Of a stretch of 28,677 bases of DNA, positions 14,789-22,769 are shown piece by piece; positions within the stretch are counted from its first letter, which is position 1; each line of letters begins with the position of its first letter. Made by a program: the position numbers and the translations under genes. This stretch comes from M3007 sp964481485 (GTDB lineage Bacteria > Bacteroidota > Bacteroidia > Chitinophagales > Saprospiraceae), in the NCBI GenBank assembly GCA_964481485.1, contig CAYZVM010000055.1, positions 1 to 28,677 of the forward strand, given 5' to 3'. Below the pieces are notes generated by a model. That model was not told the origin of the DNA. It saw only the letters and a list, made by a program, of their open reading frames with translations, and did no database searches.

Positions 14789-16591
14789 TTATTCCTCCAA
14801 CTTCAGCTCAAACCTCTTCAGCAAATCCTCCACCAGCGGGTTCATTTCTTTCATCCTGTCCAATTTTTCTTTTGCTGTGAGGGGGCGTTGTGGGCGGGCG
14901 CTGGCTTGTTCTTGCGCCTTCGTTTCGTCTATTTCCACCTGAATTCTCAGCGCAGGGTCATGCAGGCGGCGGCGCAATGTGTCGAGCAGGCGCATCGTCT
15001 CTGCCTGAACGTGGCTGCGATTGGTGATGGAAGAGACGGTGGCGGTGAGAAGTTTATCCTCCAAGCGAAGTTCGGCGCTCGTCAGAGCCAATCGGACGAG
15101 GTTCGACTCCTGCGATTCGGCGTAGGCTTTCCATTCTGTGCGGGCGTTTTCGAGCGTGAGGCGACTTTCGAGTGCGGCTTTTTCGGCCTCTTCTGTTGCC
15201 ACGGCTTGCTCGTAGGCATCGAGGCGGAGTGAGATAGGTTCGGCTTTTTTCAGACCCTGCCGAAGACCGGAAGCCAGTTCCACCATTTCTTTTTTGCTCA
15301 AGGGCTGGGCATTGCCGTGAGCAGGAGTTTCGGGTTCGGCGACGGCAGACGGTTCACGGTTGACGGTTGTTGGTTGACGGTAGCCGTTACCATTCCCATT
15401 GGGCGTTGCGCCGCCTTCTGCCTTGGAGCCTCTACCATCTGCCGTCAGGTTAGAAGTTTTTTTTTCCTCAAAAACGGATGCCTGCGCGGCTTTGACTGCC
15501 CTGCCGATGTAGCACATTTTCAACAAAGCCATCTCGACGTGGAGGCGTTTTTGGCGCGCCATTTTGAAATTGATGTCGCAGTCGTTGCAGAGATTGAGCC
15601 CCGTGAGCAGGAACGACGCGGGCGCGAGAGCAGCCTGTTTGCGGTAACGTTCGCGGAGGCTTTCGCCGACTTCGAGCAGGGCGAGCGTGGCTTCGTCTTT
15701 GCAAACGAGGATGTTGCGCAGGTGCTCGGCCAAGCCGGTGACAAACGTGTCCGGCTCGAATCCTTTGCGCAGGATTTGGTCAAAAAGGTTGAGCATGGCA
15801 GCCATATCCTCGGCCAGCAGCGCGTCGGTTATTTGAAAATAATAGTCGTAATCGAGGACGTTGAGGTTTTCGATTACGTCGTCGTAAGTGATTTTTTTTC
15901 CCGAAAAACTCGTAATGCGGTCGAATATCGAAAGGGCATCGCGGAGAGCGCCATCGGCTTTTTGGGCAATAATATGGAGCGCGTCCTCTTCCGCCTCGAT
16001 GCCTTCTTTTTGGCAAATACTTTTGAGGTGCAACACCATGTCGGCCACCGTGATGCGCCGGAAATCAAAAACCTGACAGCGCGAAAGAATGGTCGGGATG
16101 ATTTTGTGTTTTTCCGTGGTGGCGAGTATAAAAATCGCGTAGGGCGGCGGCTCTTCCAGCGTTTTCAGAAAGGCGTTGAAAGCCGCCTGCGAGAGCATGT
16201 GCACCTCGTCAATGATGAACACTTTGTACTTGCCGTGCTGCGGCTGAAAACGCACCTGTTCGGTGAGGGCGCGGATGTGCTCCACCGAGTTATTGGAGGC
16301 CGCGTCGAGTTCGATGATGTTGAACGAGGCGTTGTCGCTGAATGCTTTGCACGACGGGCATTCGTTGCAGGCTTCGTAGTCCTTTGTGCGGTTTTCGCAG
16401 TTGAGGATTTTGGCGAGGATGCGGGCGCAGGTGGTTTTGCCCACGCCGCGCGGCCCTGTGAACAGGAATGCGTGCGCCACGTGGTCGGTGGCGAGTGCGT
16501 TTTTCAGCGTGCCGGCCACGTGCTGCTGGCCGACCACGTCCTCGAAGCGCTGCGGACGGTATTTGCGGGCGGAAACGACGAAGTTGCTCAT
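14789..16591 (-). CDS. dnaX: DNA polymerase III subunit gamma/tau
   Basis: The protein has 600 residues. It is the ATPase of the clamp loader that places the beta clamp on primed DNA. The N-terminus YRPQRFEDVVGQQHV is typical. Walker A is GPRGVGKT (46-53), the zinc module uses Cys65, 75, 78 and 81 (CNECPSC), and Walker B is IIDEVHML. The sensor/arginine-finger region is TIPTILSRCQVFDFR. A collar domain follows to about residue 370. A low-complexity Asn/Gly/Pro-rich linker (about 380-430) then leads to the tau C-terminal domain (SKKEMVELASGL and onward). Part of the linker is encoded by short-period repeat DNA (15341-15388). No slippery A-run for gamma frameshifting stands out. TACCTTTA (16642-16649) may be the -7 box. 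Confidence 0.96.
   Translation of the reverse strand: MSNFVVSARKYRPQRFEDVVGQQHVAGTLKNALATDHVAHAFLFTGPRGVGKTTCARILAKILNCENRTKDYEACNECPSCKAFSDNASFNIIELDAASNNSVEHIRALTEQVRFQPQHGKYKVFIIDEVHMLSQAAFNAFLKTLEEPPPYAIFILATTEKHKIIPTILSRCQVFDFRRITVADMVLHLKSICQKEGIEAEEDALHIIAQKADGALRDALSIFDRITSFSGKKITYDDVIENLNVLDYDYYFQITDALLAEDMAAMLNLFDQILRKGFEPDTFVTGLAEHLRNILVCKDEATLALLEVGESLRERYRKQAALAPASFLLTGLNLCNDCDINFKMARQKRLHVEMALLKMCYIGRAVKAAQASVFEEKKTSNLTADGRGSKAEGGATPNGNGNGYRQPTTVNREPSAVAEPETPAHGNAQPLSKKEMVELASGLRQGLKKAEPISLRLDAYEQAVATEEAEKAALESRLTLENARTEWKAYAESQESNLVRLALTSAELRLEDKLLTATVSSITNRSHVQAETMRLLDTLRRRLHDPALRIQVEIDETKAQEQASARPQRPLTAKEKLDRMKEMNPLVEDLLKRFELKLEE
15341..15388. repeat. Short-period ACGGTT repeat inside dnaX
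   Basis: The plus strand reads as repeats of ACGGTT(C/G)(A/T) and TTGACGG. In dnaX it encodes about residues 401-417, including YRQPTTVNREPSAV. The style matches intergenic repeats rather than coding sequence. Confidence 0.7.
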
Positions 16592-16601
16592 AAAAAACTC
16601 C

Positions 16602-16640
16602 CCCCGCTCTTCCCTTCTAAAAAGGGCGGGAGAACTGTGG
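16602..16640. repeat. Short GC-rich hairpin element upstream of dnaX
   Basis: CCCTT/AAGGG and CCCG/CGGG arms flank a TAAA loop. The minus strand reads CCCGCCCT, six bases, AAGGGA. The same pattern recurs on the plus strand at 5083-5102, upstream of the permease. Confidence 0.5.
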
Positions 16641-16641
16641 G

Positions 16642-16649
16642 TAAAGGTA
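16642..16649 (-). promoter_or_regulatory. Putative -7 box of the dnaX promoter
   Basis: The minus strand reads TACCTTTA, one mismatch from TAnnTTTG, 50 nt before the dnaX ATG. No clear -33 TTG is found at the right distance. Confidence 0.3.
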
Positions 16650-16705
16650 CAATTGTTCGCCGAAGAATGGGGAACAAGCAGGCGGGTAAGTTATCAACAG
16701 ACAGG

Positions 16706-17647
16706 CTACAATTCCTTCACGATGAAAAAACCATCACTCCCTTTGGGTTGGTAGAGCGGCATCAAAATCAGCCCGTCGTCGGGCGCATAAATGGGGCCGG
16801 TCACGTCGTCGGCCAGATGCTCGCCTTTTTGAATTGGCTGGAAATTGATATAGCCGGGGCGCATCCGAAAATCGTCGCCTGGGCGGATGTGGTGGACGTG
16901 CGCCAGTCGTGTCACTTTGGGCAGGCGGTCGCTGTATTGTTGAAGGATGTCGTCGTGGCGGGTGTTCAATTTCCCTTGCTCGACGCAACCGGCTGCCCGG
17001 AGGCAATTGATGATGCCAGCCACTGAACGGCTCACGGAGAGTGGGTCGTCGTGTTGGCCAGCTTCGAAGGCAACGCCAAATGTGTTTTCGGGGAAACCGC
17101 CCATTTGAAAATGACCGTCGGCAGCGAAGCGGAGCAATGTGCCTTCCACGCCTTCAAATAAGTTGAGTATAACGGGAGCGTGGAGTTCTTTTGCCAATCG
17201 CAGGCTGGCTTTTTCGTCGGTCGGGATACAAAAAATGCCGCCGTCGGCGGATGTGGTGTGGAGGTCGAGCAGCACGATGGTTTCGGGACAGGATGCCTGG
17301 ATTTCAGCATGGATGACCTCCAGCAGTTCGGTTATCTCGAGGTCTTCATCTGCCAAGCCGATGGATTGCTGATGTTGGATACGCCGCATATTTTCCAGAG
17401 TCCACTGCCTGTTGAGGTCTTTTTCCAAAAAACGCGCCCGCGCCTCGTATGCTTTGCGATTGCCTAAAATGCCCACAAATTTTCCGTGAAAAGCAAAATC
17501 GGGGCTGTTGGCAGATTCTTGTTGCAATATTTGAACAACCCTCTCAATTGCCCGCACGCCTGCTGGCTCGTTGCCATGCAACGCCCCAAACGCAAGGACG
17601 AGCGCCCCGTCATTTTGACCTTTAAAACTTCCGATAACGCGGTTCAT
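16706..17647 (-). CDS. Succinylglutamate desuccinylase/aspartoacylase-family zinc deacylase
   Basis: The protein has 313 residues. The start at 17647 gives MNRVIGSFKGQNDG and then LVLAFGALHGNEPAG; the upstream extension is not protein-like. The zinc ligands are His24 and Glu27 (HGNE) and His130 (LLDLHTTSADGG). The substrate-side motif is NRKAYEARARFLEKDLNRQW, and the catalytic Glu195 is in FGVAFEAG. The family (M14-like fold) hydrolyses N-acyl amino acids such as N-succinylglutamate or N-acetylaspartate. No arginine-succinyl pathway genes are nearby, so the real substrate is unknown. The start is 11 nt downstream of a minus-strand terminator, which implies an overlapping promoter or read-through. 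dnaX follows 114 nt downstream. Confidence 0.88.
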   Translation of the reverse strand: MNRVIGSFKGQNDGALVLAFGALHGNEPAGVRAIERVVQILQQESANSPDFAFHGKFVGILGNRKAYEARARFLEKDLNRQWTLENMRRIQHQQSIGLADEDLEITELLEVIHAEIQASCPETIVLLDLHTTSADGGIFCIPTDEKASLRLAKELHAPVILNLFEGVEGTLLRFAADGHFQMGGFPENTFGVAFEAGQHDDPLSVSRSVAGIINCLRAAGCVEQGKLNTRHDDILQQYSDRLPKVTRLAHVHHIRPGDDFRMRPGYINFQPIQKGEHLADDVTGPIYAPDDGLILMPLYQPKGSDGFFIVKEL

Positions 17648-17658
17648 GATGGACGGGC

Positions 17659-17696
17659 AAAAAAACGGCTTCCAAGGAACAAGTCCCGGAAGCCGT
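17659..17696 (-). terminator. Intrinsic terminator after the DinB/H1-like gene
   Basis: On the minus strand a 9-bp stem ACGGCTTCC/GGAAGCCGT (17688-17696 with 17665-17673) leads into seven T (17659-17665). It begins 21 nt after the stop at 17718. Confidence 0.75.
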
Positions 17697-17717
17697 GCAG
17701 ATTTATTTCTCAAAAAA

Positions 17718-19492
17718 TTACTTCTTTTTCCGCATCGCCCGGATTTCGGCCATGCGTTCAGCACTCATGCCTTTACGTTTGGTCTCGCCAGCAGGTTTAG
17801 CAGCGGCTTTCGCTTTTGGCGCCGGCTTGTTTGTAGATTTTGCGGCCCGGGCTGCGCGGGCTTTGGCGAGTGCTTCTTCGCGGCTGAGTTTGGGCGCATC
17901 CGAGGCAGGTTTGGCCTTGGAGGCTGGCGCCTTCCCGGCTGCGGCGAGTTTGGCCATGCGGGCTGCGCGGGCTTTGGCGAGCACTTCTTCGCGGCTGAGT
18001 TTGGGCGCGGCGGCTTTGGCGGCTTTTTCGGCGGCTACCTCGGCGCTGCTCCGGCGGGTGCGCTTTGGCGCGGCGGTCGCTTTGGCTTTTGGCTCGGTGG
18101 CGGCCTTTTTGGCGAGTTTGGCCATGCGGGCTGCGCGGGCTTTGGCGAGCACTTCTTCGCGGCTGNNNNNNNNNNNNNNNNNNNNNNNNNNNNNNNNNNN
18201 NNNNNNNNNNNNNNNNNNNNNNNNNNNNNNNNNNNNNNNNNNNNNNNNNNNNNNNNNNNNNNNNNGGCGAGTTTGGCCATGCGGGCTGCGCGGGCTTTGG
18301 CGAGCACTTCTTCGCGGCTGAGTTTGGGCGCGGCGGCTTTGGCGGCTTTTTCGGCGGCTACCTCGGCGCTGCTCCGGCGGGTGCGCTTTGGCGCGGCGGT
18401 CGCTTTGGCTTTTGGCTCGGTGGCGGCTTTTTGGGCCAAGTTGGCCATGCGGGCGGCGCGGGCTTTGGCGAGCACTTCTGCGCGGCTGAGTTTGGGCGCG
18501 GCGGCCTTGGCGGCTTTTTCGGCGGCTACCTCGGCACTGCTCCGGCGGGTGCGTTTTGGCGCGGCGGTCGCTTTGGCTTTTGGCTCGGTGGCGGCTTTTT
18601 GGGCCAAGTTGGCCATGCGGGCGGCGCGGGCTTTGGCGAGCACTTCTGCGCGGCTGAGTTTGGGTGTATCGGAAGCAACTTTGGCCTTGGGCTTCGGGCC
18701 AGGCTTTTTGCGCTCGCCTGAAACAGCATTGTCCGTATTTCGGGCAGCTTCCATTTCGGCTTTGGTGCGGCGCTTGCGTCTGTCGGGAGCGGCGGTTTCA
18801 GCAGATTTTGCTTTGGGCTTTGGCCCAGGTTTTTTGCGCTCACCTGTGCTGGCTGGGACGGCGGAGGCCGCGGATTTTTCCGCACTTGCACTTGCTTGTT
18901 GGCCACGCGGTTTGGCTTTGGTGGCGAGGGGCAATGCCGCAGAAAGTGTGGAAGTGGCTTCTCCTTTGCCGGTGGTCACAAGGCGGATGTGTGCCAAATG
19001 ATGTTTACAATGCCAGGCATAATGGGCAATGGCTTCTGGCAGAGGGATGATTCGCTGTAGTTCTGGGTGAAAATAACCGCGTTCGAGGTCTTCTTCTGAA
19101 AGTGTTTCCAAAAACATGACCCAACGGTGATGCAAGGGGACAAGCAGTTTGAGCGACAGTTTGACGGGCGCGGTTTTGCTGTCTTCAGTTTCTGCCCAGT
19201 TGGCTTGTTCGTAAGGTTTTATAATAGGCGTCAACTCGGTCACGGCTAATTTCATACGAACATAGGCGTTGATATGGCTATCCGCTATGTGGTGGACTAT
19301 TTGCCGAACAGTCCAGCCGCCTTTTCTGTATGATTTTTCCAAGTCGCCGCTTTTCAATTTTTTAAGGGCTTTTTTCAGTTCTTTGGGTAGTTTGGCGATT
19401 GTTTTTATGTGCCGCCTGATTTCATCAAGTGAGTAGTTTTTGCCGTACTCAAACTGGCCTATGGGGTATCTGAGTTTGTCCTGCGATTTCAT
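17718..19492 (-). CDS. BstA/YfiT-like DinB-superfamily protein with a long histone-H1-like repeat tail (contains an assembly gap)
   Basis: The start at 19492 gives MKSQDKLRYPIGQFEYG, the normal beginning of YfiT-type proteins. Residues 1 to about 170 form a complete DinB/YfiT four-helix domain: TVRQIVHHIADSHINAYVRM, then HYAWHCKHHLAHI. His67, His161 and His165 match the zinc triad of Bacillus YfiT, a relative of bacillithiol S-transferases. The tail of about 365 residues is almost all Ala/Lys/Arg/Pro. It has two AT-hook-like RKKPGPKPKAK segments (near 219 and 261), then 56-residue repeats beginning PKLSREEVLAKARAARMAKL, and a basic end RAMRKKK. The gap breaks the frame, but removing it and one copy of the 55-nt flank restores one frame of 539 residues. 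The true repeat number is unknown. The DNA-binding role of the tail is inferred from composition. Confidence 0.82.
17835..18664 (-). repeat. 168-bp tandem repeats encoding the H1-like tail
   Basis: Unit starts are at 18664, 18496 and 18328 (exactly 168 bp, 56 codons). Degenerate or shortened copies start at 18005 and 17894. Merging the contig ends across the gap makes the third unit exactly 56 codons. Units 1 and 2 (18329-18664) are almost identical. Confidence 0.9.
18166..18265. other. Assembly gap, 100 N, inside the tandem repeats
   Basis: The 55 nt at 18111-18165 are identical to 18266-18320. The gap lies within the 168-bp repeat array, so one or more whole repeat units may be collapsed or missing. 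Confidence 0.95.
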
Positions 19493-19585
19493 TGTCTGTA
19501 TCGTTACGGATTTGTTAGATGAAAAAATTTGGATTAGAAAAAGCATTGAAGCGGTTGTTTATTGTAAAATTATTGCTGAGCGATA

Positions 19586-20194
19586 TTAAATCGGGCTGTC
19601 TTTCCAGCGCCATAAATAACGGCACGCCACTGTGCGATATGGCTGCCACGGTTCTGCAAGCGCGGTTATTTTGTGTTTAAATTGTTTGTCGGTGGTGTCC
19701 AAACTATAAAGCCGAGCCATTGCTTGTTGTATGCCAAGGTCATCTATCGGGAATATATCGGGCCTGCCAATCGTAAACATGAGAATCATTTGTGCGGTCC
19801 ATTTCCCCACACCTTTTATTTGTGTCAAAAAGGCAATAATCGCGTCATCGCTCATACTATCCCAATCGTGATTTTCAAGGTCATATTGCAGGGAAAATGC
19901 AGCTACGTTTTGCAAATAGCTTGCCTTTTGGTTAGACAAGCCTACACTTCGCAATTGTTCTATTTGGGAGGCGGCAACCAATTCTGGATGGGGGTAATTT
20001 TCGGGAAACAAAGCGCAGAAACGATTGAAAATAACGGTTGCAACTTTGACGCTAAGTTGTTGGGAAACAATAGAATCCAATAGGTCGAAATATACTTTCC
20101 GGGAAGGCGTGGAATCGGGGATTGTTATAGTTTCTACCAACAGACGAAAATTGTCGTCTTGTTTCAAATGCGCAATAGCGGCTTCTGAATTCAT
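19586..20194 (-). CDS. AlkA-type DNA-3-methyladenine glycosylase (HhH-GPD family)
   Basis: The protein has 202 residues. It cuts the N-glycosidic bond of alkylated purines to start base-excision repair. The helix-hairpin-helix LTQIKGVGKWTAQMILMF (about 123-140) is followed by FPIDDLGIQQAM, in which Asp152 aligns with the catalytic Asp of AlkA. DSIVSQQLSVKVATVIFNRF is the conserved early helix pair. It lacks the N-terminal TATA-like domain of E. coli AlkA, as do many short relatives. The local GC content looks lower than in the flanking genes. The gene is 93 nt upstream of the DinB/BstA-like gene on the same strand with no terminator between, so the two are probably co-transcribed. TTACCTTG just before the ATG may be a -7 box with a very short leader. 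Confidence 0.9.
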   Translation of the reverse strand: MNSEAAIAHLKQDDNFRLLVETITIPDSTPSRKVYFDLLDSIVSQQLSVKVATVIFNRFCALFPENYPHPELVAASQIEQLRSVGLSNQKASYLQNVAAFSLQYDLENHDWDSMSDDAIIAFLTQIKGVGKWTAQMILMFTIGRPDIFPIDDLGIQQAMARLYSLDTTDKQFKHKITALAEPWQPYRTVACRYLWRWKDSPI

Positions 20195-20702
20195 GCGGCA
20201 AGGTAAAGCGAATTAAAATTAACAAGGCGGAATTGCAAATAGATTTTTTGTATTAAATATTGCAAATGCTGCAAAAAAAATATGGGCAGTGCCGCGCTGA
20301 GATAGGCTATTTGTAGAGTCCTGTCATCAAAAAAATATCAATGAGATCCTGAAACAACAGAAAATAGCAACTGTTTGAATCGCACCAGCATAATGGGATA
20401 TTGGCAGAAAGTTAGCAGCATGTATAACTATAAACCTTCGAGATTGGTTTTATCCGACTTGAGATGCCAGCTATTTTATCCCCCTAACAAGACGTGGCAT
20501 CATCCGACACACCCAAACTGGCGCAGAAAAAGCGGGAAATTGCAAACCTATTTCTCACAAACGAGGGCATCGCTTGCTCGGCACCAAATTCTCTTCCGGG
20601 CACATTGTCGGCCAGCCAAAAAACATCTGTTGCCTATCTTGTCCAAAACGAATAATATTGCCCTGCCGGATTTCATCCACCAACCGCCCCGGCTTTCGCT
20701 AC
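20195..20702. other. 508-nt divergent intergenic region
   Basis: This AT-richer spacer lies between the AlkA-like gene (-) and the glutamate-cysteine-ligase-like gene (+). It contains the probable promoter at 20630-20660. I see no convincing gene. A 53-codon frame from GTG at 20494 to 20655 (begins ASSDTPKLAQKKREIANL) reads somewhat like protein and could be a remnant. Confidence 0.5.
20630..20660 (+). promoter_or_regulatory. Putative Bacteroidota-type promoter of the GCS2-CBS gene
   Basis: TTG (20630-20632), 20 nt, then TAATATTG (20653-20660). This fits TTG-N20-TAnnTTTG with one mismatch in the -7 box. The leader would be about 36 nt before the ATG at 20703. Confidence 0.4.
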
Positions 20703-22628
20703 ATGGGATTTCAAAAAGTAAACACTGTTGACAGTAAAAACGAAATGCTGCACTTCGTGCACAGCCTCTTGGACGACGTTCAGGCGTTCGAGTATATGCT
20801 TGAAAATGAATGGTTTGAGTCGGACATTACGCGTATTGGAGCCGAGCAGGAGATGTGCCTCGTGCATAACAAAACCTATAAGCCAGCGTGTATCAATATG
20901 GAAGTGCTGGCAAAACTCGGTGACGACAAACCGTGGTGCGTGACCGAATTGGCTAAGTTCAATTTGGAGACGAACCTCAGCCCGCGAGAGTTTAGCGGCA
21001 CCTGCCTGAGCGAATTGGAAGCTGAGAATTTACAGTATTTGACCCAAATCCAAAAAGTGCTGGACGAATTCGACGCCAGCATCATCCTTTGCGGCATATT
21101 GCCCACGCTGCGAAAGCACGATTTGGAGATGCACAACCTCACGCCAAAAGACAGGTATTATGCCCTCATGGCGGCTATTCAGAAGCACTTGCTCGGCACC
21201 TCGTTCGAATTGAGGGTGGAAGGCGTGGACGAACTTTTAGTGAAACACGACTCGCCGCTGCTGGAAGCTTGCAACACCAGTTTTCAGGTGCATTTGCAGG
21301 TAGCACCAAAAGAGTTTGTAAAAATGTACAATATCGCGCAAATACTGGCCGGGCCTGTAATTGCTATTGCCGCCAACTCGCCGCTCGTATTTGGCCGCCG
21401 CCTCTGGCACGAAACCCGCATCGCGCTCTTCCAACAGAGCCTCGACACGCGCTCTACGCAAGACCACATGCGCGAGCGCTTGCCCCGCGTCAATTTTGGC
21501 AGTGATTGGCTGCGCGGCGATATCACGGAGATTTACAAAGAGGACATCAGCCGATTCCGGGTGCTTTTGGCCGGGTCTATCGAAGAAAACTCGCTTGAGA
21601 TGGTGAAGGCTGGCAAGACGCCCAAACTCCGCGCCCTCCAAATCCACAACTCTACGGTCTATCGCTGGAACCGCCCTTGTTACGGCATTTCGCCCAACGG
21701 CAAGCCACACCTCCGCATCGAAAACCGCGTGATGCCCGCCGGCCCTACCTCCGTGGACGAAGTGGCGAACGCCGCATTTTGGCTTGGCTGCATGGTGGCA
21801 ATGGGCAATCAATATGACGATATCACCAAACATATTGACTTTGCGGATGCACGCGACAACTTTTTGAAGGCCGCCAAATTCGGCATTGACACCACTTTTT
21901 CTTGGTTGAAAGACAAAAAAGTCCCCGTCACTGAGTTGATTCTCAAAGAGTTGTTGCCGTTGGCGCGAGAGGGGTTGAAAATGCGCAAGGTAAAATCTGC
22001 CGACGTCAGCAAATATCTCGACATCATAGAAGCCCGCGCCAAAGACCACCGGACTGGCGCACGTTGGGCTTTGCGCACCTTCACAGCACTAAAAAAAGAT
22101 GTCACCAACGACGAGGCCGTCACCGTCTTAACCGCCGCTATCGTGAAAAATCAAAAAGAGAATAAACCCGTGCATACCTGGAAAGAAGCCACTACTGCCG
22201 ACCTCGAAAACTGGCAGCCGTCCAAAATAAAAGTGGAAGAATTCATGTCCACCGACCTGTTCACGGTACAAAAAGATGACCTCATAGAACTGGTGGCCGA
22301 AATCATGGACTGGCGGCGCATCCGCTATATGCCGGTAGAAAACAGCAAAGGCGAACTTATCGGGCTCATTTCCAGCCGAATGTTGCTGCGCCATTTTGCC
22401 TGCCGCAACGAATTGACAGAAAACAAAGCCATCACCGTGAAGGACATAATGATTGAAAAACCCGTGACCGTCGCGCCAGAGACCACCATTATGGAGGCGA
22501 TGCAAAAAATGCGCGAGCGCAAAATCGGCTGTTTGCCCGTGGTGAAAGGAAAGGATTTGGTCGGCATAATCACCGAGATGGATTTTTTGCGGATTACGAG
22601 CCGGTTGATGGAGCGATTGGAAAAATAA
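20703..22628 (+). CDS. Glutamate-cysteine ligase (GCS2)-like protein fused to a CBS-domain pair
   Basis: The protein has 641 residues. The start at 20703 (MGFQKVNTVDSKNEM) is preferred over an in-frame ATG at 20574, which would lie upstream of the likely promoter. Residues about 35-500 resemble the GCS2 carboxylate-amine ligase fold: RIGAEQEMCLV (substrate/metal glutamates E48 and E50), TELAKFNLETNLSP, ACNTSFQVHLQVAP and LRIENRVMPAGPTS. Such enzymes use ATP to join glutamate to an amine. Residues about 510-640 hold two CBS motifs, EEFMSTDLFTVQKDD and KDIMIEKPVTVAPETT, ending VVKGKDLVGIITEMDF. CBS pairs usually bind adenine nucleotides, so allosteric control by energy state is plausible. The true product (gamma-glutamylcysteine or another amide) cannot be told. 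A terminator follows. Confidence 0.85.
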   Translation: MGFQKVNTVDSKNEMLHFVHSLLDDVQAFEYMLENEWFESDITRIGAEQEMCLVHNKTYKPACINMEVLAKLGDDKPWCVTELAKFNLETNLSPREFSGTCLSELEAENLQYLTQIQKVLDEFDASIILCGILPTLRKHDLEMHNLTPKDRYYALMAAIQKHLLGTSFELRVEGVDELLVKHDSPLLEACNTSFQVHLQVAPKEFVKMYNIAQILAGPVIAIAANSPLVFGRRLWHETRIALFQQSLDTRSTQDHMRERLPRVNFGSDWLRGDITEIYKEDISRFRVLLAGSIEENSLEMVKAGKTPKLRALQIHNSTVYRWNRPCYGISPNGKPHLRIENRVMPAGPTSVDEVANAAFWLGCMVAMGNQYDDITKHIDFADARDNFLKAAKFGIDTTFSWLKDKKVPVTELILKELLPLAREGLKMRKVKSADVSKYLDIIEARAKDHRTGARWALRTFTALKKDVTNDEAVTVLTAAIVKNQKENKPVHTWKEATTADLENWQPSKIKVEEFMSTDLFTVQKDDLIELVAEIMDWRRIRYMPVENSKGELIGLISSRMLLRHFACRNELTENKAITVKDIMIEKPVTVAPETTIMEAMQKMRERKIGCLPVVKGKDLVGIITEMDFLRITSRLMERLEK

Positions 22629-22652
22629 TTTTTTGAGAAAGATAGCAACACT

Positions 22653-22684
22653 GCCAAATCCAGTTCGCCGGGTTTGGCTTTTTT
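22653..22684 (+). terminator. Intrinsic terminator after the GCS2-CBS gene
   Basis: A 9-bp stem GCCAAATCC/GGGTTTGGC (22653-22661 with 22670-22678, one G-U pair) is followed by six T. Confidence 0.8.
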
Positions 22685-22769
22685 ACTTTGAAAAATTGTC
22701 CGAAGTAGATACAACCATAAGCATCAAACCCAAACCAACACTCCATCTTTTCACACAAACAGATTTACC

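Noticed and set aside
16691..16699. TTATCAACA, one mismatch from a DnaA box, near dnaX
   Set aside because: A single imperfect site inside the end of the deacylase region, with no cluster of boxes, AT-rich unwinding element or dnaA/dnaN nearby; not an origin.
15317..17026. Open plus-strand frame of 569 codons opposite dnaX and the deacylase gene
   Set aside because: It spans two real minus-strand genes with catalytic motifs and has no protein-like signature.
17646..19001. Long plus-strand frame of about 450 codons through the repeat array
   Set aside because: It is the antisense shadow of the Ala/Lys/Arg-rich tail; GC-rich repeats remove stops on both strands. The minus-strand frame has a real DinB domain and start.
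20494..20655. 53-codon frame with GTG start in the divergent spacer
   Set aside because: It reads partly like protein but has no recognisable family and overlaps the likely promoter of the next gene; at most a gene remnant.
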